A DNA stretch of 64,000 nucleotides from Bacteroidales bacterium (GCA_016926235.1 JAFGOZ010000522.1:1-64000); one strand, 5' to 3'; positions 37,529 through 47,598 are shown, counted from the stretch's first letter. Numbers and translations: made by a program. Notes: a model not told the origin generated them from the sequence alone.

Positions 37529-38551
37529 TTATTCTATTCCCAACAAATACTCAATGATTCTTTCTCCAGGATTAAATGGGATGATACTACTTAACCCCAA
37601 GTATTCAATAGCTAATTTAATTAATTCTTTTGTACCGGTATATTTCAAATCTACCCCGTAATACTTCCCTGCATTCACCAATGCCTGTAATGGAATCAGG
37701 CCAATCAATTCAGATCCATTTACATTAATATTATATTGTGTGGCAATCTTTTTTACAGTTTCATACACATCATGCACTGGCGTCTCCAAATGATTTGTAA
37801 TATTTGTTGAAACCTGTGCAAAACCGTAATCTTCAACAATCCATCCGATGGCTTTTACATATTTCATCGTTGTTGGAAAGGTCTGTCGTTTAGAAATGCC
37901 TTCATATATTACCAATTTTCCTGATTCCCTTATCTGTTCCGCAATGCTTTTTGCAATAGTAACATCCCTCGTATCCAGATTTATATTATATGCCAATAAA
38001 ATATTACGGGCCCCAATTACAATTGCACCAAATGCAGGGTTAAAAACATCCGGTCCAAAATCAGGCTTCCATTCTGGGAATTTAATTTTCTTATCCAGAC
38101 CTTCATACTCTCCTTTCCTTATATTCTCAAGTTTTCTTTTGTAATCTGAAAAAGCAGATTCTTCATAGCAATACACAGACAAACCTAACTCATCGCCAAC
38201 CCTTGCAGATAATTTTCTGGAATGGATTGAAACTTCATTTAAAGTAATATTGCGAATAGGAACCAACGGGCACACGTCCACTGCCCCAATTCGGGGATGA
38301 ATTCCTTTATGATGTCGCATATATATCAAATTTGCAGCTATCTTAATTAATTGGAAGGCTGCTTCAGTAACTCTTTCCGGCATTCCAGCAAAAGTAAAAA
38401 CGGTTCTGTTTGCAGCTTTACCAATGTCTACGTGCAGCAATTTTACACCCTCAATACTTTGAATAACTTTTTGCAGTTTCATTAACACAGGAAGATCGTT
38501 ACCTTCGCTGATGTTCGGCACACATTCAATTATTTTTTGTTTATTGTCCAT
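37529..38551 (-). CDS. ftcD: Glutamate formimidoyltransferase
   Basis: Transfers the formimino group of N-formiminoglutamate to tetrahydrofolate in histidine breakdown. The 340-residue protein covers the formiminotransferase domains (IIECVPNISEGND at 8-20, HHKGIHPRIGAVDVCPLVPI, LLAYNINLDTRDVTIAKSIA, GSELIGLIPLQALV) and lacks the C-terminal cyclodeaminase domain found in the mammalian enzyme. No other hut gene is adjacent. It diverges from a YfcC transporter. Confidence 0.9.
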   Translation of the reverse strand: MDNKQKIIECVPNISEGNDLPVLMKLQKVIQSIEGVKLLHVDIGKAANRTVFTFAGMPERVTEAAFQLIKIAANLIYMRHHKGIHPRIGAVDVCPLVPIRNITLNEVSIHSRKLSARVGDELGLSVYCYEESAFSDYKRKLENIRKGEYEGLDKKIKFPEWKPDFGPDVFNPAFGAIVIGARNILLAYNINLDTRDVTIAKSIAEQIRESGKLVIYEGISKRQTFPTTMKYVKAIGWIVEDYGFAQVSTNITNHLETPVHDVYETVKKIATQYNINVNGSELIGLIPLQALVNAGKYYGVDLKYTGTKELIKLAIEYLGLSSIIPFNPGERIIEYLLGIE

Positions 38552-38612
38552 TTAAGTCAAATGAATAATATGAGGACAAAGATGCTTATAAGTATTTTAT
38601 GATCCAATTTTC

Positions 38613-38620
38613 TATATTTG
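38613..38620 (+). promoter_or_regulatory. Candidate -7 element for the yfcC-like gene
   Basis: TATATTTG lies 19 bases before the ATG. No TTG is at the -33 distance. Confidence 0.4.
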
Positions 38621-38639
38621 AAAAAAATAAAAAACAACT

Positions 38640-40235
38640 ATGCTTAAAAAAGTACCGCACACCTATGTTATTGTATTTTCAATAATAGTAATTGCTGCAA
38701 TTCTTACCTGCATTATTCCCGGCGGTGAGTTTGAGAGACAAACAATAAATATTAACGGGATTGACAGAGAGATAATTGTTGAAGGTTCATTTCACTACCT
38801 TGATAATCAGCCCCAAACCTGGCAGGTATTTTCTTCCATATTTGAAGGTTTTGTGGACAAAGCTGATATTGTTGTTTTTATCCTGATTATTGGAGGGGCT
38901 TTTTGGATAATGAATGACAGTAAAGCAATTGACGTAGGAATTTTATCCTTTCTGAGATTTACAAAGCGCTTGCAAAAATACAAACTTATCAGACTCCTGG
39001 ATATTGATAACATTATAATCACACTCATAATGCTAGTATTCAGCGTATTTGGAGCCACATTTGGCATGTGTGAAGAAACAATTGCATTTATAATTATCTT
39101 CGTCCCTCTCTCTATACGAATGGGTTACGATTCCATTGTCGGAGTATCTATGTGCTATATTGGCGCGGGACTTGGTTTTGCAGGTGCATTACTCAATCCA
39201 TTTACCATTGGTATTGCACAGGGTATTTCAAACCTTCCGTTGTTTTCAGGTATCGAATACCGTTTCTTTTGCTGGATAATAATTAATATTGTCGGGATTG
39301 GCTTTGTACTTCGTTACGTAAAAAAATTAAGAAAAAATCCAAAAAGATCCCCTGTTTTTGAGGATGATAAATACTGGAGGGACAAAGAGAGCGAAGAAAA
39401 CTCAAATATTACTTATCACACTCCCAAAATGGCCTGGATAACATTTCTTATTGTATCCATTATACTTGGAGTTTTTTCATTCAGGTACCCGATTTCAACC
39501 TTGTCACTAGGGAACAATTCCGGTAATATTCCCATTATTCCCATTCTTTCTGGATTATTCGTAATCTCAGGTATATTAACCTTAAGAAAATCTGCGCATT
39601 TTTTCGTATTAAATCTTCTTGCATTCACCATCTTGATCCTCATTGTAGGTGTACTTGGATATGACTGGTACATAATGGAAATCGCAACCCTTTTTCTTTT
39701 CATGGGTTTAATTGCCGGCATGACCATGAACCGGTCAGCAAGCAATATTACAAAACTCTTTATTGAAGGGGTGAAGGATATAATTCCAGCAGCCATGGTT
39801 GTAGGTATAGCAGGAGGTATATTGATTGTTATGCAAAATGGGAAAATAATAGATACTTTACTATATTACGTGGCTCAATCTATGGAAGGATTTAACCACT
39901 TTGCTTCAGTAGGGATGATGTACTTTTTTCAAACATTAATTAATATTTTCATCCCATCAGGATCTGCCAAAGCAGCACTTACTATGCCAATAATGTCGCA
40001 ATTTAGCGATTTAATTGGAGTTTCAAGACAGGCAACAGTAATGGCTTACCAACTGGGTGATGGATTTACAAATATGATCACACCAACATCTCCCGTTTTG
40101 ATTGGAGTTTTAGGTGTAGCAAGAATAGCTTATGACAAATGGGTAAAATGGATAACTCCTCTTATGATTGTGTTGATTCTTTTAGGCCTGGCATTATTAA
40201 TTCCTACTGTATTTATGAATCTCAATGGATTTTAG
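38640..40235 (+). CDS. yfcC: YfcC family membrane transporter
   Basis: A 531-residue integral membrane protein with about 12 spans (COG1288), annotated elsewhere as a putative basic amino acid antiporter or C4-dicarboxylate-like carrier. Supporting segments are IPGGEFERQT in the first loop, MCEETIAFIIIFVPLSIRMG, GAGLGFAGALLNPFTIGIAQ, IPSGSAKAALTMPIM and LGDGFTNMITPTSPVLIG. The substrate is not established. It diverges from a glutamate formimidoyltransferase gene, so an amino acid substrate is plausible. Confidence 0.87.
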   Translation: MLKKVPHTYVIVFSIIVIAAILTCIIPGGEFERQTININGIDREIIVEGSFHYLDNQPQTWQVFSSIFEGFVDKADIVVFILIIGGAFWIMNDSKAIDVGILSFLRFTKRLQKYKLIRLLDIDNIIITLIMLVFSVFGATFGMCEETIAFIIIFVPLSIRMGYDSIVGVSMCYIGAGLGFAGALLNPFTIGIAQGISNLPLFSGIEYRFFCWIIINIVGIGFVLRYVKKLRKNPKRSPVFEDDKYWRDKESEENSNITYHTPKMAWITFLIVSIILGVFSFRYPISTLSLGNNSGNIPIIPILSGLFVISGILTLRKSAHFFVLNLLAFTILILIVGVLGYDWYIMEIATLFLFMGLIAGMTMNRSASNITKLFIEGVKDIIPAAMVVGIAGGILIVMQNGKIIDTLLYYVAQSMEGFNHFASVGMMYFFQTLINIFIPSGSAKAALTMPIMSQFSDLIGVSRQATVMAYQLGDGFTNMITPTSPVLIGVLGVARIAYDKWVKWITPLMIVLILLGLALLIPTVFMNLNGF

Positions 40236-40247
40236 GGCTATAGCCCT
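40234..40247. repeat. 14-base perfect palindrome over two convergent stop codons
   Basis: AGGGCTATAGCCCT overlaps the yfcC stop (40233-40235) and contains the reverse-strand TAG of the DUF819 gene (40238-40240). Only two T follow on either transcript, so if it ends transcription it is a weak bidirectional terminator. Confidence 0.45.
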
Positions 40248-41380
40248 TTAACCAGATAGGCAATAAAATATCCAAGATAATTGCCTATTGCATATCCAAT
40301 TATTCCAACTGTTAATCCAGATACAATAACTTCCCTGTTTTTAATGGCTCCGGCAATAGCAGGCACAAATGGAGGACTGCAAATTAATGCTGTAGAGGTT
40401 ATCATCATTGTATCTGCATCAACATTGAATAGCCTTGAAATAAGTACATGAAATATGAGTGAGCCAAATATAACCATCACTATATAAAAGAAAATATCTG
40501 CATTGAATGTTGCAAATTGTTTTATATCGGCCATGGAAGCTACTACCAGGCAAAAAACAATTATCAGGTACATTCCCAGCTCAAAGCTTTTAGGTGTTTT
40601 GTTCACAGCAGGAATAAATGAAAAAACTATTCCCAGAGTAGTTATGGAAAGAATAGCTACTACCATTTGTGAATTTTCACTAACCAACAAACTTAGACTC
40701 CCTCCAACAGTAAAAATAATAATGGCAAAGAGAAAACTTTTAAGTAAAGGTTTTATATTTTCTTTTCGTAACAAGCCTTCAAAATGTTCAGCGCCTCCAA
40801 TATTTAACTGGTCTTTCATTGTTTCTATAGATTGAAAAGGTTTAAGGATCAATAAAAAAACCTTTTGTCCTATGGTCATCAAAAATAACAGATATACTGC
40901 AGAAACCGTCATATCATAGGTATGGGTAATAAGGAAAATATTTGGGTCAACATCCAGCATCATTTTTAATGCGGCTAAATTGGGAGTCCCTCCCGAATAC
41001 ACTCCTATAAGCATTCCTGAAACTTTCCACATTTTATCATCACCGTTATCAAATATCATTTTACCAATGATAACCATTAAACTTAATCCAATCAATGATA
41101 TAAGCATTGAGATAAGTGTTTTTCCAGCCAACCTTGACCATCTTCTAATATTGGTGGAAAACAATAACAATGGGATTCCAAGCGGAATCGTAACCGTAGT
41201 AAATGCATCCTGAATCTTTTGGCTTCCTTCCGGCAGGATGTTAAGATTACCAATAACCAAACCTATAATATAAGCTATGAGGACAGCACCTATTCTATTC
41301 AAAAATTTAAACCTGACACATAAATGTATAATTATTATTGGTAATATAACATATGCTGCCCCAAGTATAAGTAAATCCAT
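40238..41380 (-). CDS. DUF819 family membrane protein
   Basis: A 380-residue integral membrane protein with about 11 spans, of the DUF819 (YjcL) family. Typical segments are IPLGIPLLLFSTNIRRW, MLIGVYSGGTPNLAALKMML and VDADTMMITSTALICSPPFVP. The function is unknown; a transporter role is suggested by topology. The frame is open to 41404, but a GAGGGAGAT Shine-Dalgarno-like sequence directly precedes the ATG at 41380, which is the start chosen here. It ends 2 bases from yfcC. Confidence 0.87.
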   Translation of the reverse strand: MDLLILGAAYVILPIIIIHLCVRFKFLNRIGAVLIAYIIGLVIGNLNILPEGSQKIQDAFTTVTIPLGIPLLLFSTNIRRWSRLAGKTLISMLISLIGLSLMVIIGKMIFDNGDDKMWKVSGMLIGVYSGGTPNLAALKMMLDVDPNIFLITHTYDMTVSAVYLLFLMTIGQKVFLLILKPFQSIETMKDQLNIGGAEHFEGLLRKENIKPLLKSFLFAIIIFTVGGSLSLLVSENSQMVVAILSITTLGIVFSFIPAVNKTPKSFELGMYLIIVFCLVVASMADIKQFATFNADIFFYIVMVIFGSLIFHVLISRLFNVDADTMMITSTALICSPPFVPAIAGAIKNREVIVSGLTVGIIGYAIGNYLGYFIAYLVKGL

Positions 41381-41401
41381 ATCTCCCTCACTATTATAGC
41401 A

Positions 41402-41409
41402 CAAAAATA
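41402..41409 (-). promoter_or_regulatory. Candidate -7 element for the DUF819 gene
   Basis: Minus-strand TATTTTTG, 21 bases before the start. No TTG at -33. Confidence 0.4.
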
Positions 41410-41672
41410 AGGAAGTTTTTGAAAAAAGGAAATTTCGGCAGACCTGATTATTCTGTCAAAATTGATTTATTAATATTAGTTTGGAAATTCAATTGGTTAA
41501 AACAAGATTGGATAATCGGTTGTATGAACAAATGGATTAATGAAATATTTTAAAATTTTAAGCTAACCCAATTTCAACAATCCAATAATCCTCTTATACA
41601 GTCTTCCAATGGAAATTAAAATTAATTAGTACTAACATTAGTTTAACAAATTCTTATGATGCAATTCTTCAT

Positions 41673-42503
41673 TTACTTACACTCCTCAAAGCTCTTATCA
41701 TATTGTGTCATAGCACGTTCACTCATACCCATGCTTGAAAAACCACCATCATGGAACAGGTTCTGCATAGTTACCTTTTTCGTAAGATCTGAAAATAATG
41801 TTATACAATAATTGGCACAATCTTCAGCAGATGCATTACCCAAGGGGGACATACGTTCAGTAAAATCCATTAACGAATCCATGCCTTTTACACCGGCTCC
41901 TGCTGTGGTAAGTGTTGGAGACTGAGAAATTGTATTCACCCTTACCTTTTTATCTTTACCATAAATATATCCAAAGCTTCTTGCGATAGATTCCAGTATA
42001 GCTTTTGCATCAGCCATATCATTGTATTTATCGAGGGTCCTTTGCGCTGCAACATATGACAATGCAACAACAGAACCCCATTCATTTATTGCATCAAGCT
42101 GTTTTGATGCCTGCAATACTTTATGAAACGAAAGGGCTGATATGTCCAGTGTTTTCAGGTAAAATGGATAATTAATATCATCATAAGGTATACTTTTTCT
42201 AACATTTGGAGACATACCAATGGAATGAAGGATAAAATCAAGTTTACCACCTAAAACCTTCATCGATTCTTTAAGAAGGTTCATAACGTCTTCCATATTT
42301 GTTGCATCAGCAGGTATAATGGTAGAATTTGTTTTTTTTGCTAATTCGCTTAGCTCACCCAATCTGATGGCAGGTAAAGTATTCGATAATATAAATGTCG
42401 CACCCTCAGCGTGTGCCTTTTCTGCTACCTGCCATGCTATTGACATGTCATTTAATGCCCCGAATATAAGTCCTTTCTTTCCTTTAAGTAAATTATAAGC
42501 CAT
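41673..42503 (-). CDS. fabI: Enoyl-[acyl-carrier-protein] reductase
   Basis: Reduces trans-2-enoyl-ACP with NADH, the last step of fatty acid elongation. The 276-residue short-chain dehydrogenase carries the NAD segment LIFGALNDMSIAWQVA at 12-27 and the active-site stretch ALSYVAAQRTLDKYNDMADAKAI near 148-170, with the FabI-type Tyr and Lys, and a C-terminal region with MSPLGNASAEDCANY. Its 5' end is 102 bases after the recN stop on the same strand. Confidence 0.93.
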   Translation of the reverse strand: MAYNLLKGKKGLIFGALNDMSIAWQVAEKAHAEGATFILSNTLPAIRLGELSELAKKTNSTIIPADATNMEDVMNLLKESMKVLGGKLDFILHSIGMSPNVRKSIPYDDINYPFYLKTLDISALSFHKVLQASKQLDAINEWGSVVALSYVAAQRTLDKYNDMADAKAILESIARSFGYIYGKDKKVRVNTISQSPTLTTAGAGVKGMDSLMDFTERMSPLGNASAEDCANYCITLFSDLTKKVTMQNLFHDGGFSSMGMSERAMTQYDKSFEECK

Positions 42504-42605
42504 AATGTATATTTTAATTTCTATTTATCTCATTATAAATAAAACACATTCAAATTAACATTACCAAAACAATGTTAATCTGAAATTGTTCTTTAAAGTT
42601 TCCAT

Positions 42606-44261
42606 TCAGTTTTTAAGCAGCTCTTTAGCGTTTGACATAGCTGCCTCTGTAATTTCTTCTCCGCTTAACATTTTAGCAATTTCAATAATCCGTTCATCCT
42701 CATTCAATTGTTTAATATTTGTAATGGTTTTATTTTCAACATCTTCCTTAAATACTAAATAATGGTATTTACCCCTGCTTGCTATTTGGGGTGAATGTGT
42801 AATATTGATAACCTGAAGATTTTCAGACATATTCTTCATAATCACACCTACCTTATCAGCTACTTCACCCGAAACTCCGGTATCTATTTCATCAAAAATG
42901 ATTGTTGGTAATGCGATTGAATGTGCTATAATTGACTTTATACTCAGCATCAACCTTGATAATTCACCTCCCGATGCTACTTTGCTAACAGGTTCTAAAG
43001 CTGACTGTTTATTTGCTGAAAACAAAAAGGTTACTTTATCCATTCCCGTAGAAGTAAAATCATTGTAAGCTTCTCTCTCAACTTTAAATCTTGCATTGGG
43101 GATACCCATCTGAATAAGCATTGTAGATATCGATTCCTCAACCTTAGAAATAACAGACATTCGTTTCTCAGTTAGTTTTACTGCGTAACCTAAAAGACCC
43201 TTTTTCTTTAATTCCAGTGCCCTGCTTAATTGTTCAAGATTTGTATCATAATTCATTATTATATCAATCTTCTTCTGCAACTGGTTTTTGAATGAAATTA
43301 ATTCTTCTATTGATTTCACATTATGCTTTTGCAATAAAGAAAAAATTAAATCAAGGCGTTCATTTACAAATTGAAATCGTTGCGGATCAAAATGCACCTC
43401 TTCATTAAGATTTTCGATTTCATTCGCAAGGTCTTTTATTTCAATATATACAGATTGTATGCGTTCAAATACATCTTTGACTTTTGAATAATACCCTGCA
43501 ATCCTGCCCATCCTGTCTGTACTTTCCTTTAGACGGGATATTACAGACTGTTCTTCCTGTAAGAGCATATAATCAATAGCAGAGAGGTTTTCCTTAATCT
43601 CCTCTGTATGTCCAAGAACTTCCTGCTCTTCTTCAAGTTCATTCTCTTCACCAATAATCAGTTTGGCATTCTCTAACTGATCAAATTGATATTGAAAATA
43701 ATCCAGGTCGCTCTTCAACTTTTCGGCATCAGCTTTTCGTCTTTCAAATTCAGCTAATTCACTTGTATAATCGTAATATAATCTTTTATATTCGGTAAGG
43801 ATATCTTGTGTACCTGCAAAGACATCCAAAGCATTTAATTGATAAGCAGGCAGGTTAAGCTTTGTTGTTTCATGCTGTGAATGAATATCAATAAGATAAT
43901 CTCCCAATTCCTTTAACTGTTGTAAGTTTACAGGGGTATCATTGATGAAAGCCCTGGATTTGCCGGTATTGCTAATTTCTCTACGGATAATGGTATATTC
44001 ATCAAAGTCTATATCATTATCACTAAAAAAGGATTTTAAATCATAATTGGCTATATTGAATACACCCTCTACTGTACATTTGGAATTTTTATCCAATAAT
44101 ACAGATGTATCAGCTCTTTGTCCGGCTATCAGTGATACTGCCCCTAACAAAATAGATTTCCCTGCACCGGTTTCTCCTGTAATTATTGAGAAACCAGGCT
44201 TAAAAATAATATCTAATTCGTTGATTAGTGCATAGTTCCTTATAGAAAGGGACTCTAACAT
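42606..44261 (-). CDS. recN: DNA repair protein RecN
   Basis: An SMC-like ATPase for double-strand break repair. The 551-residue protein has the P-loop TGETGAGKSILLGA at 30-43, a central coiled-coil region (about 160-350), the ABC signature SKVASGGELSRLMLSI near 423, Walker B IIFDEIDTGVSGEVADK and QVINITHSPQIA. All parts are intact. It is the last gene of the bamD-rpoZ-coaBC-DUF4835-recN run but also has its own promoter. Confidence 0.95.
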   Translation of the reverse strand: MLESLSIRNYALINELDIIFKPGFSIITGETGAGKSILLGAVSLIAGQRADTSVLLDKNSKCTVEGVFNIANYDLKSFFSDNDIDFDEYTIIRREISNTGKSRAFINDTPVNLQQLKELGDYLIDIHSQHETTKLNLPAYQLNALDVFAGTQDILTEYKRLYYDYTSELAEFERRKADAEKLKSDLDYFQYQFDQLENAKLIIGEENELEEEQEVLGHTEEIKENLSAIDYMLLQEEQSVISRLKESTDRMGRIAGYYSKVKDVFERIQSVYIEIKDLANEIENLNEEVHFDPQRFQFVNERLDLIFSLLQKHNVKSIEELISFKNQLQKKIDIIMNYDTNLEQLSRALELKKKGLLGYAVKLTEKRMSVISKVEESISTMLIQMGIPNARFKVEREAYNDFTSTGMDKVTFLFSANKQSALEPVSKVASGGELSRLMLSIKSIIAHSIALPTIIFDEIDTGVSGEVADKVGVIMKNMSENLQVINITHSPQIASRGKYHYLVFKEDVENKTITNIKQLNEDERIIEIAKMLSGEEITEAAMSNAKELLKN

Positions 44262-44280
44262 AAGATCAATTTTGATATAA

Positions 44281-44310
44281 CAAAAATAAGGAAAATAAGG
44301 AATTGTTCAA
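44281..44310 (-). promoter_or_regulatory. Promoter of recN
   Basis: Minus-strand TTG (44308-44310), 19-base spacer, TATTTTTG (44281-44288), 19 bases before the recN ATG. It fits the Bacteroidetes consensus and would separate recN from the upstream operon. Confidence 0.55.
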
Positions 44311-44328
44311 TCAGGCTTTTTTTAACAA

Positions 44329-45237
44329 TTATTGTTCCTTTTTAATATTATCATATTTATTAACATTCGAAGGATCAATTTCTGTTAATATTCTATAGAC
44401 CCTGTTTTTTTCTTCAGGAGGTGACTCTGTAAAAATATTTACAAATTCGTTTGATTTTGCATCTAATACTACCTGCAATGGATACATATATGGATCTGGT
44501 TTTTGACGATAAATATCCTGTAAAAGCCTTACAGCATCAGCAGCATTGCTGCGTCCTTCAGCAGTTTTAGATTCAAGCAGGTCCAATCCCTGACGATGAT
44601 ACCTGTAATAAAAAGCACGGATATTACGATAGTCGCTATCCAATAAATCTTTTACCAGCCAATATCTATTTTTATGATCCAAACCATCTGCAGATTTCCA
44701 CCCTCTTTCCGTTGCATTTTGGGCATTATTTACAATAGTCTCTGCCATATTAAAGAATTCACTTCCTCCATTACTAGAAAATGAATCATAATCCAGACCT
44801 ATTATTATATATGCATAGTAAGCAAGTATAGAGGTTAAATTTGAAATATGTGTACTTGGACTAAACTCAATAGGTTCATTTTCTACATACCTGAAATCCA
44901 AATCATTATCAACAAAATTAAACATAACTGAGTTATAAGCAGAGTTAAACACCGGACGACTGGACTGAACCTGGAGACTCCCTTTAAACTGGTCTCCTTC
45001 ATGCTTATCGAGCCGCAACATGATAGTACATTCAATCCGTTCATCATTCTGGTAAACATGATTGGTCCATACAGTATTATTCATAAACTCATAGAGGGCT
45101 TGTTGCAGTGTTTGAAAAACAGATCTGTTGGTTCCCTGTATCTTTTGTGATACTACCTGGATATTACAACGTAATTCCTGGCCCTGTATGCGAAAGAGAG
45201 AAAATATGAATAGAATTATAATATAAAACCTGCGCAT
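44329..45237 (-). CDS. DUF4835 periplasmic protein (PorD-like)
   Basis: A 302-residue exported protein with signal peptide (1-19, FRIQGQ). It matches the DUF4835 family of Bacteroidetes: ELRCNIQVVSQKIQGTNRSV, NTVWTNHVYQNDERIECTIM, YAYIIIGLDYDSFSSNGG and YRYHRQGLDLLESK. Some databases call this family PorD of the type IX secretion system; direct functional evidence is limited as far as I know. It lies 3 bases after coaBC, within the conserved operon. Confidence 0.85.
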   Translation of the reverse strand: MRRFYIIILFIFSLFRIQGQELRCNIQVVSQKIQGTNRSVFQTLQQALYEFMNNTVWTNHVYQNDERIECTIMLRLDKHEGDQFKGSLQVQSSRPVFNSAYNSVMFNFVDNDLDFRYVENEPIEFSPSTHISNLTSILAYYAYIIIGLDYDSFSSNGGSEFFNMAETIVNNAQNATERGWKSADGLDHKNRYWLVKDLLDSDYRNIRAFYYRYHRQGLDLLESKTAEGRSNAADAVRLLQDIYRQKPDPYMYPLQVVLDAKSNEFVNIFTESPPEEKNRVYRILTEIDPSNVNKYDNIKKEQ

Positions 45238-45240
45238 TGG

Positions 45241-46440
45241 TTAAATAATTTTTGATATCAAATTTACAATGTCTTTTGCAACTTCTTGCTTTTGTTTTAA
45301 CTCAAAATTTTGAATATTATTGTTTTTATGTAAAACAGTCACTTTATTTGTGTTGTATCCAAATCCAGCACCTTTGTCATTCAATGAATTCAAAACAATA
45401 AAATCAAAATTTTTTTCTTTTAATTTTTTACGGGCATTCTCCATTTCATTATCTGTCTCAAGGGCAAAGCCAACCAATATTTGGGTCGATTTCTTTTGTT
45501 TGCCCAGTTTTTCTGCAATATCTACTGTTGTCGATAATTTTAAGGTGGTAACTTTTGCAATATCTTTTTTGATTTTTGATTTTGCAGCTTTTTCAGCTTT
45601 ATAATCTGCAACTGCGGCAGCCAAAATGGCTCCGTCCATTTTGGGAAAGAGTTTATTGCATTCATCATACATTTCCTGAGCCGTACTCACATGAATGATA
45701 TTTACCAAAGGATGTTCCAGATTCTCTTCCACAGGTCCAGAGACCAGGAATACCTGTGCGCCTTCATTAGCTAATTCACTGGCAATAGCATAACCCATCT
45801 TACCAGTGGAATAATTACTTATAAACCTGACGGGATCAATGGCTTCCCTTGTTGGGCCAGCAGTAACCAGAAAAGACTTATTGCTTAGTTTTTTTTTTTG
45901 CGAAAGAAGACTTTTAATTCTTTCAACTATTATATTGGGATCTTCCATCCTTCCCTTTCCAGACAACCCGCTGGCCAGTTCTCCAGTAACAGGTTCTATA
46001 AAAATGTTTCTGTAAGATTCAAGAAGCCTTATGTTATTTTGAGTGGAAGGATGATTGAACATATCCATATCCATCGCAGGGGCTATAAGGACAGGACAAC
46101 GGGCGGACAGGTATGTTGTAAGCAAAAGGTTATCAGCTATACCATGAGCCATTTTTGCCAATGTGTTGGCCGTAGCGGGAGCAATCACCATTAAATCAGC
46201 CCATAAACCCAGGTCAACGTGATTGTTCCAGTCCCCATTCTCAGGGTTATAAAAATCAACTAAAATAGAATTTTTTGAGAGTGTTGCAAGGGTAAGTGGT
46301 GTAATGAATTCTTTGGCCAGAGGAGTCATAATAATTTTCACCTCAGCACCTTCTTTGATGAGTCCTCTAACTAACATTGCAGCTTTATAGGCTGCAATGC
46401 TGGCTGTAACTCCTAAAATAATATTTTTGCCCTTAAGCAT
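45241..46440 (-). CDS. coaBC: Phosphopantothenoylcysteine synthase/decarboxylase
   Basis: Bifunctional coenzyme A enzyme. The N-terminal flavoprotein decarboxylase (CoaC, 1-185) has ILGVTASIAAYKAA, NHVDLGLWADLMVIAPATAN and CPVLIAPAMDMDMF; the C-terminal synthase (CoaB) has FLVTAGPTREAIDPVRFISN, STGKMGYAIASEL, AAVADYKAEKAAKSKIKK and VGFALETDNE. The 399 residues are a full-length fusion. It lies 11 bases after rpoZ; coaE of the same pathway is at 16309. Confidence 0.95.
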   Translation of the reverse strand: MLKGKNIILGVTASIAAYKAAMLVRGLIKEGAEVKIIMTPLAKEFITPLTLATLSKNSILVDFYNPENGDWNNHVDLGLWADLMVIAPATANTLAKMAHGIADNLLLTTYLSARCPVLIAPAMDMDMFNHPSTQNNIRLLESYRNIFIEPVTGELASGLSGKGRMEDPNIIVERIKSLLSQKKKLSNKSFLVTAGPTREAIDPVRFISNYSTGKMGYAIASELANEGAQVFLVSGPVEENLEHPLVNIIHVSTAQEMYDECNKLFPKMDGAILAAAVADYKAEKAAKSKIKKDIAKVTTLKLSTTVDIAEKLGKQKKSTQILVGFALETDNEMENARKKLKEKNFDFIVLNSLNDKGAGFGYNTNKVTVLHKNNNIQNFELKQKQEVAKDIVNLISKII

Positions 46441-46451
46441 ATTTTGAGTGG

Positions 46452-46775
46452 TTATTCACCCTCTGGTTTTCTGAAATATATTTCATCATTCATCATTTCT
46501 TCCAAAGCAATTAATGTAGGTTTTGGAAGCCTTTCATAGAATTTTGAAATTTCAATTTGTTCCCTGTTTTCAAAAATCTCTTCAAGATTATCAGTATAAG
46601 AAGCGAATTCTTCTAATTTTCGATTCAACTCCTGCTTCATTTCAACACTGATCTGATTGCTTCTTTTGGAAACAATAGCTAAGGTTTCATAAATATTACC
46701 TGTTTTATCTTCCAGTTTATTTACATCCCTGGTTACGGTTGTTAAAGCCGCCTTTACTTTTTTATAATCCATCAT
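46452..46775 (-). CDS. rpoZ: RNA polymerase omega subunit, Bacteroidetes type
   Basis: A 107-residue protein that matches the diverged omega subunit of Bacteroidetes: NIYETLAIVSKRSNQISVEM (the omega core motif), EFASYTDNLEEIFENREQIE and ISKFYERLPKPTLIALEEM. It helps assemble and stabilise RNA polymerase. It sits 11 bases after bamD and 11 bases before coaBC. Confidence 0.92.
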   Translation of the reverse strand: MMDYKKVKAALTTVTRDVNKLEDKTGNIYETLAIVSKRSNQISVEMKQELNRKLEEFASYTDNLEEIFENREQIEISKFYERLPKPTLIALEEMMNDEIYFRKPEGE

Positions 46776-46786
46776 ATCTTTGTTAT

Positions 46787-47581
46787 TTATTCTTTCGACC
46801 TTTCAAGAGACAATTTATACATCTTTTCAGCATCCTTAATATACTTGCTTTCCGGATACTCTGTTACAAATGAATAATATTCATCAACAGTAGCCTGATA
46901 ACGTTCCTTCTGCTTTTCAATTACACTATTCTCAGCTAAAAGAAAACTTGACTTTAATGTAAGAAACAGTATCTCTTCACGATATTTTGTATCCGGGAAA
47001 TCACCTATACTATTTCGCAATGCAATAATGGAGGCTTTATATTTTCCCATCTCATAATATAGCTTAGCACTCATATACGATTTTTCGATCAATTTGTTCC
47101 GCATCTCCACAATATATTCCTTGGTCTCTGGAATCCTCACACTTTCGGGATACTTAATTGCATACAGAGTAAAAGCATCAATTGACTGAAGACTATAGGT
47201 TTGATCAAGGCTGGGGCGTGGAGAACTTAAATAGAGGCAGTATGCATGCATAAATGCTGATTCTTCAGCAAAGCTACTATGCGGATATGTTTTAGCAAGG
47301 TTATCAAAATAATATCCAGATAAAAGATAGTCAGCCTGATGATAATAACAATACGCATGATAATACGCAATAGTATCCGATTTAAGAGTAGCCCTAAACA
47401 CTGGCATTATTTGTTCGAAAAGGGTTGCCGCCTTCACCCATTCTTTATCATGATAATATTCTTTTGCCTTCTGATATTTCAAGTTATAATCACTGCTTTT
47501 CAGTAACTTTTCATACTTGCTGCATCCTGTATTGCTTAACAAAAGAATAATAATGGTAAGTACAAATACGCTCTTTTTCAA
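46787..47581 (-). CDS. bamD: Outer membrane assembly lipoprotein BamD
   Basis: The essential TPR lipoprotein of the BAM complex that inserts beta-barrels into the outer membrane. Signal peptide with lipobox NTGC, then TPR pairs: YYHDKEWVKAATLFEQIM, AYCYYHQADYLLSGYYF, YPHSSFAEESAFMHAYC. The frame can be extended to 47611, but the candidate -7 box (47599-47606) falls inside that extension, so I place the start at the TTG at 47581, giving 264 residues. It heads the bamD-rpoZ-coaBC-DUF4835-recN run. Confidence 0.92.
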   Translation of the reverse strand: MKKSVFVLTIIILLLSNTGCSKYEKLLKSSDYNLKYQKAKEYYHDKEWVKAATLFEQIMPVFRATLKSDTIAYYHAYCYYHQADYLLSGYYFDNLAKTYPHSSFAEESAFMHAYCLYLSSPRPSLDQTYSLQSIDAFTLYAIKYPESVRIPETKEYIVEMRNKLIEKSYMSAKLYYEMGKYKASIIALRNSIGDFPDTKYREEILFLTLKSSFLLAENSVIEKQKERYQATVDEYYSFVTEYPESKYIKDAEKMYKLSLERSKE

Positions 47582-47598
47582 TTTCTTAAAAATTTGTG

